Positions 1 through 7,708 of a stretch of 64,000 bases of DNA are shown here, one piece after another (position 1 is the first letter of the stretch; every line of letters starts with the position of its first letter). Made by a program: the position numbers and the translations under genes. Source of the stretch: a virus; IMG/VR virus record IMGVR_UViG_3300046463_000548, positions 62,001 to 126,000 of that record; one strand, written 5' to 3'. The notes under the pieces are model-generated. The model had not been told where the DNA came from, made no database searches, and saw only the letters and a list, made by a program, of their open reading frames with translations.

Positions 1-34
1 ATTAAACGCCCTGACGAAACAGCGCTTCGGGAAC

Positions 35-1123
35 ATGCATCAACAGTATGCAGAAGGATTCCGCCGCCTTATGCGGAGCGCCATCGAGGCAAATGCCGAG
101 AAGGTGCGGGCTGCACCATCCGCCAGGGTCACCGAAACGCGAGTCTGCGGCGAGCGTGAGCATTGCATCAATTGCGGCACCTTTGCAGACCCACGTTGTG
201 GATGTGAGCGGGGACGAAAGCTTGCCGCGTACTATCGAACTCCTGAGAATGCAGTGCCGCCGTCGTCCACGGCAGCGACGAGTTCAACGGACCGCTGCTA
301 TGCACCCGCATGCGGCCAGTGGGACGGCAATGATTCGTGCACGTGCCAGCGAGTTACGGCAACAGAAGCGCAGCTTGAGAATTTTGACGTGGCAGTCCAC
401 AAGTTGGCGACAACGCACGCACTGGATCGGACCGGCTCCGGTGGATGGATTTTTGAAAACCACAAGCTGTTCATTTTCGCACACGAGCTAGGCCCAAAGT
501 ATTCGGCCGCAGGAAAGGATGTGTCGCTGACTGACGATGCGCGCGAATGCCTGATGGATGTCGTTAGCCATCACCATGACTTTCGGACTGCCTGCATCGA
601 GGTGAAAGCATCCAATGAAACGACGCGCAGTGATGAGTCATATTGGCAAAAGCAAATCGAGGTGCTGGACCGCATGAGAGCGCAAGCGGAACGCGCGCTA
701 GCTGCACGCGGACAGATTACGACGAAGCGTGACGAGCCCCGGCTAGATAAGCCCGCTCAGGTTGGGGGAACCCGATTTCATGCGGGAGTGAAGTGGTCCA
801 CGGTAATCGCAGCCACGCAACGACACTTCGAATACATGCAGACCCCTGAGAAAGAGGCTGAACGGATCGAGAAAGGCAAGGCGCTTGTTGAGTATCTTTT
901 GAGCGGGCAGGCCGCGTCACCGGAAGCAGCGGAGAACGAGGCACTGCTCAAAGCGCTAGCTGAATGCCGCGAGGCGTTCCCTGTGCCAGAGGCGGGCTCG
1001 ACGCTGGATGGCTATTGGGTGTCTGCGGTCGGTGACCCCTTCGAAGTTCCGGCTTACATACGCGCCGCGCTCGCTGCGCAAAAAGTTGCCGAGAACACGC
1101 AAAAACCAAACGTTAAAGGATAA
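35..1123 (+). CDS. Cysteine-rich hypothetical phage protein, possibly 5'-partial
   Basis: A 362-residue reading of unknown function. The N-terminal third has two Cys clusters (CxxCGTFADPRCGC and CYAPAC...CTC) that could bind zinc. The middle is charged and probably helical. The C-terminal part (LLKALAECREAFPVPEAG onward) has the flavour of modular Ead/Ea22-like early phage proteins, like the genes at 6018 and 7709. The frame stays open upstream of this ATG to the window edge, so the true start may lie outside. It is the first visible gene of the rightward early cluster, and its stop is 4 nt before the next ATG. Confidence 0.65.
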   Translation: MHQQYAEGFRRLMRSAIEANAEKVRAAPSARVTETRVCGEREHCINCGTFADPRCGCERGRKLAAYYRTPENAVPPSSTAATSSTDRCYAPACGQWDGNDSCTCQRVTATEAQLENFDVAVHKLATTHALDRTGSGGWIFENHKLFIFAHELGPKYSAAGKDVSLTDDARECLMDVVSHHHDFRTACIEVKASNETTRSDESYWQKQIEVLDRMRAQAERALAARGQITTKRDEPRLDKPAQVGGTRFHAGVKWSTVIAATQRHFEYMQTPEKEAERIEKGKALVEYLLSGQAASPEAAENEALLKALAECREAFPVPEAGSTLDGYWVSAVGDPFEVPAYIRAALAAQKVAENTQKPNVKG

Positions 1124-1127
1124 TTAC

Positions 1128-1493
1128 ATGACATCCAAAGTCACGACGGTAACCGACGTGCTGATGGCGCGCATCGTTAGCGGACAGTACGTCCACGTTC
1201 TGCCCCCTCAGGATAAGTTGTCGCTTAACCTTAAGGTCAGTCGGACATCGGTGCGCGAAGCAGTCTCCAAGCTCGAAGTCTGGAATGTTGTCGCGGTTCG
1301 TCCCAAGACAGGCACGAAAATCAATCCGCCCAAAGACTGGTCTATGGTCAGTCTGCCGGTGGTAAAGTACCGGTTGATGTCAGAGGGACGCGGACTGAGT
1401 GTCGAAACGATAGACAGCCTGCTGGAAGAAATACGCGCCACTCTGCTGGAGGTTGTGACACCTAGCGCCGCCCCAGACACGGATGGTCGATAA
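1128..1493 (+). CDS. GntR-family winged-helix regulator lacking an effector domain
   Basis: This 121-residue protein has the FadR/GntR-type winged-helix DNA-binding domain over residues 5-65: an amphipathic first helix (VTDVLMARIVSGQYV), a recognition helix with VSRTSVREAVSKLE, and the wing RPKTGTKI. FadR-family proteins normally carry a 120-150-residue ligand-binding domain after this. Here only about 45 residues follow, so it is probably a constitutive DNA binder. ATG 1128 is preferred over an upstream in-frame codon because it avoids overlap with the previous gene. It could regulate phage early genes or host genes; the target is unknown. Confidence 0.8.
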   Translation: MTSKVTTVTDVLMARIVSGQYVHVLPPQDKLSLNLKVSRTSVREAVSKLEVWNVVAVRPKTGTKINPPKDWSMVSLPVVKYRLMSEGRGLSVETIDSLLEEIRATLLEVVTPSAAPDTDGR

Positions 1494-1504
1494 AAGGCAA
1501 AGAG

Positions 1505-1732
1505 ATGAGTCCGAGGATCGACAGGCTCAAAGCAGGCCAGCGCGTGAGACTGGCTAACGGAGGACACGCGGTGATCCGCCAGCAGGATAGGGCGATGAAG
1601 CTGGTGACCGGCACGTCAGAGTACGGCGACCAATCGTTCATCTGGACGTATGACGGGGCCGCCGTTTCGTGTTTTTCCGTTTGCGTGCGTCAGCGTATGC
1701 CAACCCTTGACATCGTTGAAGTGTTGACCTGA
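1505..1732 (+). CDS. Small hypothetical protein
   Basis: This is a 75-residue protein of unknown function. Residues 8-30 (LKAGQRVRLANGGHAVIRQQ) look like a small beta-barrel or SH3-like strand pattern, but no family is recognised. A GGCAAAGAG ribosome site lies just upstream of the ATG. It is the last gene before the terminator at 1752, so it closes the first transcription unit. Confidence 0.6.
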   Translation: MSPRIDRLKAGQRVRLANGGHAVIRQQDRAMKLVTGTSEYGDQSFIWTYDGAAVSCFSVCVRQRMPTLDIVEVLT

Positions 1733-1751
1733 TTTTCGCGTATCTGGTACG

Positions 1752-1777
1752 ACCCGCTTCGGCGGGTTTTCTTTTTT
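1752..1777 (+). terminator. Rho-independent terminator
   Basis: The stem ACCCGC-TTCG-GCGGGT has a stable tetraloop and is followed by TTTTCTTTTTT. It sits 20 nt after the 1505-1732 gene and just before the promoter at 1785, so it separates two rightward units. Confidence 0.9.
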
Positions 1778-1784
1778 CTAGTTG

Positions 1785-1813
1785 TTGACGGTCTGTGCAA
1801 AGTCACTTAGAAT
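1785..1813 (+). promoter_or_regulatory. Sigma-70-like promoter with shared upstream box
   Basis: The -35 TTGACG (1785-1790) and -10 TAGAAT (1808-1813) are 17 nt apart. The -35 and the ten bases after it (TTGACGGTCTGTGCAA) recur nearly unchanged at 4350 and 15306. It should drive the 1852-4349 genes and is probably read by host RNA polymerase early in infection. Confidence 0.85.
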
Positions 1814-1851
1814 GGACTTGTTGGTTGAGTGAACGACTGAGGGGAACGAAA

Positions 1852-2145
1852 ATGGCGGGTCAATATCTTGCACTTTGTCAGCGATGCAACGGCACCGGCC
1901 GGTATGATCGCGGTGCCTGTTTTGGTTGCCGCCCCTTCGGATCGTTGGGTTGGGTCCGGCGTGTGACCCGGGCGCGGGACGGTGCACAGGTTACCGCGAT
2001 CAGGGATGAAGCGGAAGGCCGGATTGACTGGGTCGTGATTTACGGCGCAACTCCAAAGCAGGCTGTGCAGATCGTGCAGCGGCAGATGCGTGTAGCACAG
2101 AAGCCCGGTGCGCTGATCGAAAGCGTGCGGGCCGTAGCTCTTTGA
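1852..2145 (+). CDS. Small zinc-finger-like protein (DnaJ-type CxxCxGxG)
   Basis: A 97-residue protein with C9, C12, C23 and C26 arranged as CxxCNGTG...CxxC, resembling a DnaJ zinc-finger half-site. The rest (residues 35-95) shows an alternating strand/helix pattern with IDWVVIYGATPKQAVQIV. The start is set by GGGGAACGAAA before ATG 1852; the longer in-frame reading would begin inside the promoter. It is the first gene after the 1785 promoter. Function is unknown; zinc binding is inferred. Confidence 0.75.
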   Translation: MAGQYLALCQRCNGTGRYDRGACFGCRPFGSLGWVRRVTRARDGAQVTAIRDEAEGRIDWVVIYGATPKQAVQIVQRQMRVAQKPGALIESVRAVAL

Positions 2146-2161
2146 TCGAAGCGAGGACAAA

Positions 2162-2392
2162 ATGAAGAATCTCGGAACGGTGAACGGGTTTGTTGAAATG
2201 ACGGCGCGCATCAAGGGAAAGATGTTTTTCTTTGACGGAACGACGCTGGGTCTGACGAACGCTGCAATCAAGGCAGGGGCTGTCGAGGGAACCCGGATTG
2301 AAAGCGAGTTCGGAACGCACGTGCTGGAAGCGAATCCGTGCGAAACGCGCGTGCCCGAAAAGCTCTGGGCCGTTCGTGCTTCCAACAGCTAA
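2162..2392 (+). CDS. Small hypothetical protein
   Basis: A 76-residue protein, mostly beta-strand-like (GTVNGFVEMTARIKGKMFFF). No Cys cluster, membrane segment or known family is visible. It follows the previous gene by 16 nt with a GCGAGGACAAA ribosome site, so it belongs to the same unit. Confidence 0.65.
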   Translation: MKNLGTVNGFVEMTARIKGKMFFFDGTTLGLTNAAIKAGAVEGTRIESEFGTHVLEANPCETRVPEKLWAVRASNS

Positions 2393-2437
2393 CCACTTCA
2401 CAATTGCACAAAACCACACAACGTAAGGAGCCACACC

Positions 2438-2764
2438 ATGTCGAACTTTCCGCAAAAATGGATCATCTGCGGGTGCTGCTCTGGCAACGGGCGCGTCGAG
2501 AATCAGGCGTTCTCCAACGGCTTCTCTTCGAGCGAGTGGGCAGACATGGACCAGGACGGACGGGACGCGTACATGCGCGGTGACTACGACGTTACCTGCG
2601 ATCCTTGCAGGGGTTCGGGCAAGGTGCAAGTCCCGGACGCGTCGCGTATGACGTTCGCACAGAAGCGCGAGTACGTGCTCGAACTGCGCGAGGCACGCGA
2701 AGAAGCTGCCGATCTGGCCGACATGCGCCGCGAAGAAGCCGCAGAGCGCCGCATGGGTTGCTGA
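2438..2764 (+). CDS. Small zinc-finger-like protein with two CxxCxGxG motifs
   Basis: A 108-residue protein with CGCCSGNGRV (C11, C13, C14) and CDPCRGSGKV (C54, C57). Both match DnaJ-type CxxCxGxG zinc-binding repeats. The last 45 residues form a charged, probably coiled-coil helix rich in E, A and R. A strong GTAAGGAG ribosome site precedes ATG 2438. No J-domain is present. It might bind protein or RNA; the role is unknown. Confidence 0.75.
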   Translation: MSNFPQKWIICGCCSGNGRVENQAFSNGFSSSEWADMDQDGRDAYMRGDYDVTCDPCRGSGKVQVPDASRMTFAQKREYVLELREAREEAADLADMRREEAAERRMGC

Positions 2765-2787
2765 CCGAACACAAAGAAGGGGATGCA

Positions 2788-3054
2788 ATGAAAGTCATGA
2801 TTAACGATCAGCCGTACGTGTCGGTTGCCCTGCTCGAACGGGCGCTCGCTGCACACGGTGAAGCGCTCCAAGCGTACCGGCAACTTTGCGTAGAAACGAA
2901 CGGCTGGTCGATCCCGGAGGGCTTGACCGAGCGTCAGAAGGAAAACATCCGCGCGAGCCTCAACGGATTCGAACGACAGGCGGATCGCTCGGAGAAGGTG
3001 GCGGAAAAATTGCGTCGCGACATCGCTGCGCTGAACGAACAAGCATCTGCTTAA
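2788..3054 (+). CDS. Hypothetical helical protein
   Basis: An 88-residue, mostly alpha-helical charged protein. The N-terminus (MKVMINDQPYVSVALLERAL) is followed by helices with regular heptad-like spacing. AAGAAGGGG sits at proper distance from ATG 2788; the longer reading would overlap the 2438 gene by about 160 nt in another frame. Function is unknown. Confidence 0.65.
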   Translation: MKVMINDQPYVSVALLERALAAHGEALQAYRQLCVETNGWSIPEGLTERQKENIRASLNGFERQADRSEKVAEKLRRDIAALNEQASA

Positions 3055-3067
3055 CAAAGGAAAAACG

Positions 3068-3619
3068 ATGACCACTATTTGCTGCCCGTCCTGCGACTGG
3101 ACCGGCTATTCGTACGAAGCGAACAGCCTGACCAACGATCAACTTCGCGCACTGCAACCCGGCACGCCGGTACCGTACGGCGCGTGCCCGCTCTGCCGCA
3201 CGCCGCTCATTCCGGGCCAGGTCTTCGCGACCGACGAACTTCACCCGGAATTCGATTGGAACGCGGAACGTCCCGAACGTCAGAACCTCACGCAGTATCA
3301 GCGCGACTGCCTGGTGAACCTGATTGCGAAGCTGGTGCCGGACCATCCGGGTTTCCTGGGCTCGAACGAAATCGCGTTTGCTCTGCGCTCGACTATCGGG
3401 TCTGAAATCCCTATCGACTGCCCGCCGTTCAACCAGTTGACGTTGGCCCCGTACATGCAATCGTGGGTCTATCCGCTGCTGGTCGGCGCACTCTACGGTG
3501 AGCCGTATCCTGGACATCGTCGCCATGTGACAGACGACGCCGCACAAGTGCGCAACGCAGTGAAGATCAAGCGCATCGCGCCAGAACAGACGGGCAGCAC
3601 GGACGAGCTTCTATCATGA
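3068..3619 (+). CDS. Zinc-ribbon hypothetical protein
   Basis: A 183-residue protein. The N-terminus carries CCPSC (C5, C6, C9) and CPLC (C40, C43), which could form one zinc ribbon. The rest has hydrophobic and acidic segments with no known family. It overlaps the next gene by 4 nt (ATGA), indicating translational coupling. AAAGGAAAAACG precedes the ATG. Confidence 0.7.
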   Translation: MTTICCPSCDWTGYSYEANSLTNDQLRALQPGTPVPYGACPLCRTPLIPGQVFATDELHPEFDWNAERPERQNLTQYQRDCLVNLIAKLVPDHPGFLGSNEIAFALRSTIGSEIPIDCPPFNQLTLAPYMQSWVYPLLVGALYGEPYPGHRRHVTDDAAQVRNAVKIKRIAPEQTGSTDELLS

Positions 3620-3831
3620 CGACTACTGGACGCGAAAAGCGCATACCACTATCCGAGCGCGAGGTTCGGTTCATCATTAAGAAGGCGGGGCACCACCGGC
3701 CGCTTGAACTGACGTTTGGTCGGCGCGTGTGCCTGCGCGTCACGGATGAGAGCGCGTGGGCTATTCCGTACGTCATGGTCTGTCGCCTGCAAACGATAGA
3801 CCAACTCATTCAATACGGCGTGCTGCATTAA
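3616..3831 (+). CDS. Small hypothetical basic protein
   Basis: A 71-residue protein starting inside the stop of the 3068 gene. The N-terminal half is basic (GREKRIPLSEREVRFIIKK), which may suit nucleic acid or protein contact. No family is recognised. Confidence 0.6.
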   Translation: MTTTGREKRIPLSEREVRFIIKKAGHHRPLELTFGRRVCLRVTDESAWAIPYVMVCRLQTIDQLIQYGVLH

Positions 3832-3864
3832 CCAACGTGCACGGCAAGTAATAAAGGAGAAGAA

Positions 3865-4164
3865 ATGTCGGTCGAAGATTTGCACGAAGTTGCAGGCGTC
3901 ACAGGTGGTCACGCAGTGGTCAAGATTCAGTCCGGGACCGATCACAAATGGATCGAGCTTTACGACGACGAGTGGGATACGATTCTCGGCACGCTGCCTG
4001 CGGAGACGGGCGCGGATACGATCAGCACAGTGCTAAGCATGATCAATCGCGCGTTTGATCGCGGCTTCGAAACGGGCAAGGCACGCAAGCAATACGAACT
4101 GTGTGAAGTGCTCGGAGTGCATCGGCTCGTGCGTGATCTGAAGGACGAAATCAGGGAAAGGTGA
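3865..4164 (+). CDS. Hypothetical protein
   Basis: A 99-residue acidic protein with a strand-rich first half and a helical C-terminal half. TAAAGGAGAAGAA before ATG 3865 is a near-perfect ribosome site. Its end overlaps or abuts the next start. Function is unknown. Confidence 0.7.
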   Translation: MSVEDLHEVAGVTGGHAVVKIQSGTDHKWIELYDDEWDTILGTLPAETGADTISTVLSMINRAFDRGFETGKARKQYELCEVLGVHRLVRDLKDEIRER

Positions 4165-4349
4165 CTGGAGTGATAACGGAGAAAGAGTTGCCAAAGGGCT
4201 ACGCGTGCGAAGCTTGTGGCACGGAGCACCGGTTCCCTGCCTATGTGTACGCACACTGGGAGGTGCGGATTACGCACTCGTGCGACTGCGGGGCGAAGCA
4301 CAGCGTTCTGTGCGGCGTTGCTACACTTGTTGAACAAAACGAAGAATAG
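4161..4349 (+). CDS. Small zinc-ribbon protein
   Basis: A protein of about 60 residues with CEACG (C16, C19) and CDCG (C41, C43), a compact four-Cys ribbon. The start is uncertain: GTG 4161 overlaps the previous stop, but GTG 4170 has AAAGG at better spacing. It is the last gene before the promoter at 4350. It is the fifth Cys-pair protein within 4.4 kb. Confidence 0.65.
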   Translation: MTGVITEKELPKGYACEACGTEHRFPAYVYAHWEVRITHSCDCGAKHSVLCGVATLVEQNEE

Positions 4350-4377
4350 TTGACGGTTTGTGCAGGACCTGTATAAT
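4350..4377 (+). promoter_or_regulatory. Sigma-70-like promoter with shared upstream box
   Basis: TTGACG (4350-4355) and a perfect TATAAT (4372-4377) lie 16 nt apart. TTGACGGTTTGTGCAG matches the boxes at 1785 and 15306. It should drive the 4420 gene and those after it. Confidence 0.85.
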
Positions 4378-4419
4378 CGGTTCTGTTGGTGTTGGAGGTG
4401 AAACGAATCGGGGATCGAA

Positions 4420-4662
4420 ATGAGCAAATTTACTGACCAGTTTGACGCGGTGGTGGCGGCGTTGAATAGTGCACCATTCGCCGCGCAAGTTGCTTGGGAT
4501 TCAGCAAGTTGCCATGCTCAAGACGTTCTTGGTGGCGAAGCATGCAAGTGGGAAACGGAGGCATTCAAGGAATACGTTGTCGGCTGCGTTGACCAAGCTT
4601 CGTACTTTCAGGAAAGCGCTGAGGCACGGGAGTTTTTCGAAGAATTCGGTATCTTTGGCTGA
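4420..4662 (+). CDS. Small hypothetical acidic protein
   Basis: An 80-residue acidic, helical protein that begins 43 nt after the -10 of the 4350 promoter. No motif is recognised. Immediate position behind a consensus promoter suggests early, strong expression. Confidence 0.7.
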   Translation: MSKFTDQFDAVVAALNSAPFAAQVAWDSASCHAQDVLGGEACKWETEAFKEYVVGCVDQASYFQESAEAREFFEEFGIFG

Positions 4663-4672
4663 GGGGAACGGG

Positions 4673-5062
4673 ATGGACGGACAAGTGATCGACGTTTCTG
4701 TGTGCTCTGATCTGTACGTAGCGGGCCGCACCGAAGACGGTGAAATGTACACGGCCGAAGTTTATCTGGTGTGCGCTGAATTTGCGGACGGTTCCGTGTA
4801 CGCGCATAGCGAGCGCTTCAAGGGCTGCAAGATCGAAGAGTGGGCAGACGAAGACGATCACGGTACCGCGTTCGTTGACATCCGTGAAGAACAGAAGGCA
4901 AAGGCCGAGAAACTGGCTGCGCGTGTCAATCAGTGTGTGGCTACAGGCCGCAAGCTCGATCCGCAGTTCTGGACGTTTCATCGCACAGTGTACGGGTCTT
5001 CAGCCTACCTCCACGAAGTTGCAGAAATGACGCCACGCCAACGCGCGGGCGAACCGGATTAA
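4673..5062 (+). CDS. Hypothetical protein
   Basis: A 129-residue protein. GAGGGGAACGGG precedes ATG 4673, which fixes the start; the longer in-frame reading would overlap the 4420 gene. The first 60 residues look strand-rich and the middle is a charged helix (EEQKAKAEKLAARV). No family is recognised. Confidence 0.7.
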   Translation: MDGQVIDVSVCSDLYVAGRTEDGEMYTAEVYLVCAEFADGSVYAHSERFKGCKIEEWADEDDHGTAFVDIREEQKAKAEKLAARVNQCVATGRKLDPQFWTFHRTVYGSSAYLHEVAEMTPRQRAGEPD

Positions 5063-5073
5063 GGGAGTAGCAG

Positions 5074-5301
5074 ATGGGTATCAAGTACGCCGTAGAGCAG
5101 CGCCTTCGCTTCATTGATTTTTTGGTGTCTCACTACGGCACGATCAACAGGGAAGCGCTCACCGACTACTACGGTATCTCGTTGCCTCAGGCGTCTGACG
5201 ACATCGCTGAGTACAAAAAGATGGCACCGAATAACATCGTGTATGACAACACCAAGAAGACCTACGCAAGGGGCGCACTGTTCGCGCGGGTGTGGGACTG
5301 A
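5074..5301 (+). CDS. Lone BrxR/CapW-like winged-helix DNA-binding protein
   Basis: All 75 residues correspond to the N-terminal winged helix of the BrxR/CapW family: RLRFIDFLVSHYGTINREAL, then the recognition segment GISLPQASDDIAEYKKMAP, then a wing containing NIVYD and TYARG. In bacterial family members this domain is followed by WYL and dimerisation domains of about 200 residues. None is present here and no frame continues them. Such proteins repress BREX, CBASS and other defence operons. A phage copy could occupy host defence operators or regulate phage genes. The family resemblance is strong; the function is inferred. Confidence 0.8.
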   Translation: MGIKYAVEQRLRFIDFLVSHYGTINREALTDYYGISLPQASDDIAEYKKMAPNNIVYDNTKKTYARGALFARVWD

Positions 5302-5333
5302 TTTTTGACAGAGCGCTACCACTCACACAGGTC

Positions 5334-5741
5334 ATGAAAATAAACAATCCTTTTCCCATAGAGATTGACGAACTGATGGCCCAGATGGCTGCGTTCGAGG
5401 AAGCCAACACGAAAGCGTGTATGGGTCCTGCACAGCGTACGGAGGGATTTCTGCTGCTCGGTACCTTCGCGCAGGCATACGTAAGTCAGGAGGTGTCGAG
5501 TCGTTTTGTCGGCTGGGTGATGGCGTCCATGGCGAGCGGGCGTAGTGTCCTGCCTGAGCCCGGAAGTGCGCACGATCTGCTGCGCTGGTGCAAGAAGTAC
5601 GAAAGTGTCCTGTCCAGTAGTCTGCTAGCGATGGAGGCTTCGAAAACTGACGCTGAAATACTGGAAGACTGTAGGGGCATGCTCGAAGCGTTGCGCGAAA
5701 CAATTAAGGTTGCGGAGAGCGGACAAACAGTGCGTCACTGA
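5334..5741 (+). CDS. Hypothetical helical protein
   Basis: A 135-residue, largely helical protein of unknown function. ATG 5334 has only a weak ACAGG nearby. A GTG at 5292 would extend it into the end of the 5074 gene, but I see no ribosome site there. Confidence 0.6.
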   Translation: MKINNPFPIEIDELMAQMAAFEEANTKACMGPAQRTEGFLLLGTFAQAYVSQEVSSRFVGWVMASMASGRSVLPEPGSAHDLLRWCKKYESVLSSSLLAMEASKTDAEILEDCRGMLEALRETIKVAESGQTVRH

Positions 5742-5755
5742 CAAGGCAAAGGAAA

Positions 5756-6001
5756 ATGACAAAAGCACAGCTTCAGAAACGGCTCGATGCGCTGGCTTCA
5801 GAGATTAATGCAATCGCTGGGGAACTGACGAAGCAATACGGGGAGGGCGCGAATCTCTACTTCGAGGCTGGCGGCACCATCTACGCGCTGACGCCAGAAC
5901 GACGCGCTCCGTTCAACAGAGATGCAACGCCGAACGAGCGACAGGCGCGGGTCATTGCGTCGAGCAGCGAGTACTGCAACTTTGATTGCGGTGCTTGGTA
6001 G
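5756..6001 (+). CDS. Small hypothetical protein
   Basis: An 81-residue protein that opens with a coiled-coil-like helix (KAQLQKRLDALASEINAIAG). AAGGCAAAGGAAA precedes the ATG. No family is recognised. Confidence 0.65.
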   Translation: MTKAQLQKRLDALASEINAIAGELTKQYGEGANLYFEAGGTIYALTPERRAPFNRDATPNERQARVIASSSEYCNFDCGAW

Positions 6002-6017
6002 CAAACACGGATAAACA

Positions 6018-6878
6018 ATGACAAAAAATCTTGATAACGAGCGCGCTGCATTCTCCGCATGGGCACGATCCAAGCGAGTAGCGGATAACGACTTTCACTT
6101 CTCCATCTGGCAAGCGGCGCTTGCATCCACTGCGACGAGTGATCCGGCCGCTGCCTTGCATGCAAGCCAGGTTCGAGCGTTGGCCGCTACCGTTCAGCGC
6201 CGAATCGACGCGTGCGGTGTCGCTGCGAATACGCCAGACGCTGATTATTTCGACGCGTCAACGAACTTGATTATCGCAGCGCGTGAACTGCTGTCTGCTC
6301 TGTGCGGCCAACCGGCCGATGCGACGCCTCTCGATGAGGACGCGTCCAAGGGTGCGACGTGCACTTATCCGCGATGCGCTTGTGCGCAGCCTTGCGCTAG
6401 TCGCGCCAATGGGGCGCGTGAAAAGTGCGCCGGGTGCATAGAGCGTTGCACCAACGATCCGCCCGATTGCTATGCCGCCAATGTGGCAATTGGGGAGCGG
6501 GGAATGTCTCTGCCTGAAGCTGGAACGGCCCTAGCTACAGCATTGGAAGGGGGGCAAGAGCCAGTTGGGTACGCATGGCAAAACGAGTTGGATGCCCTGA
6601 AAAATGGCGAAAAGATTAAGTGCCCGTTGTGGGCAAAGCCGGATGGTGATGAGGGGGAAGTGGCCCTCTATGCCGCCCCGCAACCAGCACAGGCACAGGT
6701 GAAGCTGACGGAGATTCAGCAGGCCATCGCCGACTATCACTTCGCTCTCGACACTCGCGCCCACGGCGGGGTTGCTCAGGACCGCGCGTTCAATGCGATT
6801 TGCAACGTGCTGGGCATGCACTGGAAACAGGGGGAGGAATTTGATCGACGCGCCAGAATGACGACGAGGACTGAATGA
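6018..6878 (+). CDS. Ead/Ea22-like modular early protein
   Basis: A 286-residue protein. Residues 112-152 hold a dense Cys cluster that could bind zinc. Residues around 180-225 contain the PVGYAW...PLWAKPDG...VALYAAPQP pattern common in modular Ead/Ea22-like proteins of temperate and lytic phages. The last 60 residues are helical (LTEIQQAIADYHFAL). It overlaps the DUF2591 gene by 4 nt. These proteins are usually early accessory products of unknown role. Confidence 0.7.
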   Translation: MTKNLDNERAAFSAWARSKRVADNDFHFSIWQAALASTATSDPAAALHASQVRALAATVQRRIDACGVAANTPDADYFDASTNLIIAARELLSALCGQPADATPLDEDASKGATCTYPRCACAQPCASRANGAREKCAGCIERCTNDPPDCYAANVAIGERGMSLPEAGTALATALEGGQEPVGYAWQNELDALKNGEKIKCPLWAKPDGDEGEVALYAAPQPAQAQVKLTEIQQAIADYHFALDTRAHGGVAQDRAFNAICNVLGMHWKQGEEFDRRARMTTRTE

Positions 6879-7288
6879 AGGTATCTGAATTGACCGGCGC
6901 AACGCTGGACTACTGGGTCGCCCGAGCCGAGGGCTTCAAGCAAGCCGATGGGCATTCTGACCCGATGACGTTGCAGTTTCCTGCCGGAAGCCTGTACGAT
7001 TTCCAGTTCGGCTACACAGCGCCACCGTTTTCGAGCGCCTGGCGATATGGTGGCCCGATCATTCAGCGCGAGAACATCGGCTTTCGTCGCGAGCGCGGAC
7101 TGGACGGTAGTGAGTATTGGGCCGCAGTGGTTGACCAGTTGTATCTGCATGAGCAGGACATCTATCAGGGCGGCGCTAATGAGTTCGGCCCTACACAGCT
7201 AATTGCCGCGATGCGTGCTTGGGTCAAAAGCAAGTTTGGTGAGACCGTCCACCTGGACACACAAGGGGAAGTGACGCCCACTGACTGA
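6875..7288 (+). CDS. DUF2591 family phage protein
   Basis: This 137-residue protein shows the DUF2591 signature: an N-terminal MKVSELTGATLDYWVARAEG, a central GGPIIQREN, and a C-terminal GPTQLIAAMRAWVKSKFG. Length fits the family. DUF2591 proteins occur in many proteobacterial phages, often beside Ead-like genes as here, and have no established function. It is translationally coupled to the preceding gene by ATGA. Confidence 0.88.
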   Translation: MKVSELTGATLDYWVARAEGFKQADGHSDPMTLQFPAGSLYDFQFGYTAPPFSSAWRYGGPIIQRENIGFRRERGLDGSEYWAAVVDQLYLHEQDIYQGGANEFGPTQLIAAMRAWVKSKFGETVHLDTQGEVTPTD

Positions 7289-7355
7289 TGCAAACTGCAT
7301 ATGTCCATGCTGTGATTTACAATTCGACGTTGCGAAAAACTACAGAGAATAAGAA

Positions 7356-7577
7356 ATGCTGTTCTTTCGGGATCGAAAAAAGGGTACCGGCGACATACCG
7401 GTAGTAAGACAGTTCTCGCGCCACGGCAACGACACGCTAGTACGCTGCCCGTTCTGCGCGGAGCCCACGGTTATTGAAGGCCCTGACAGGCACGTTTTCG
7501 GCAAGAGCCTGGTGCATGGCTGCGGCCATTCATTCATCGTGGCACGGGACGCAGAATATGACCCGTCGATAGAGTGA
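7356..7577 (+). CDS. Small zinc-binding-like protein
   Basis: A 73-residue protein with CPFC (C31, C34) and CGH (C56, H58), a plausible single zinc site. The 67 nt upstream contain TTTACA but no convincing -10. After the stop, 131 nt to 7708 hold no gene that I can support. Function is unknown. Confidence 0.6.
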   Translation: MLFFRDRKKGTGDIPVVRQFSRHGNDTLVRCPFCAEPTVIEGPDRHVFGKSLVHGCGHSFIVARDAEYDPSIE

Positions 7578-7708
7578 TGCTGCTGCTGTAGCACGACACC
7601 TAGTGGGTTGGTTGAAGACTGGGGTGACAAACAGTTGAGCATCGGCAGCACAGCCAGAGCGAATGTGCATGGGCCGCAAACAATGCAGTCAAGCAAGGAT
7701 AGAACAGA

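Noticed and set aside
2000-2788. 262-codon open frame on the minus strand opposite the early genes
   Set aside because: It is antisense to five well-spaced plus-strand genes that have good ribosome sites, and its composition is that of an antisense shadow.
2960-2990. GGATTCGAACGAC resembling the T-loop of a minus-strand tRNA
   Set aside because: The rest of the cloverleaf is absent and the bases are codons of the 2788 gene.
5292-5333. GTG start extending the 5334 gene
   Set aside because: No ribosome site precedes it and it would overlap the end of the BrxR-like gene.
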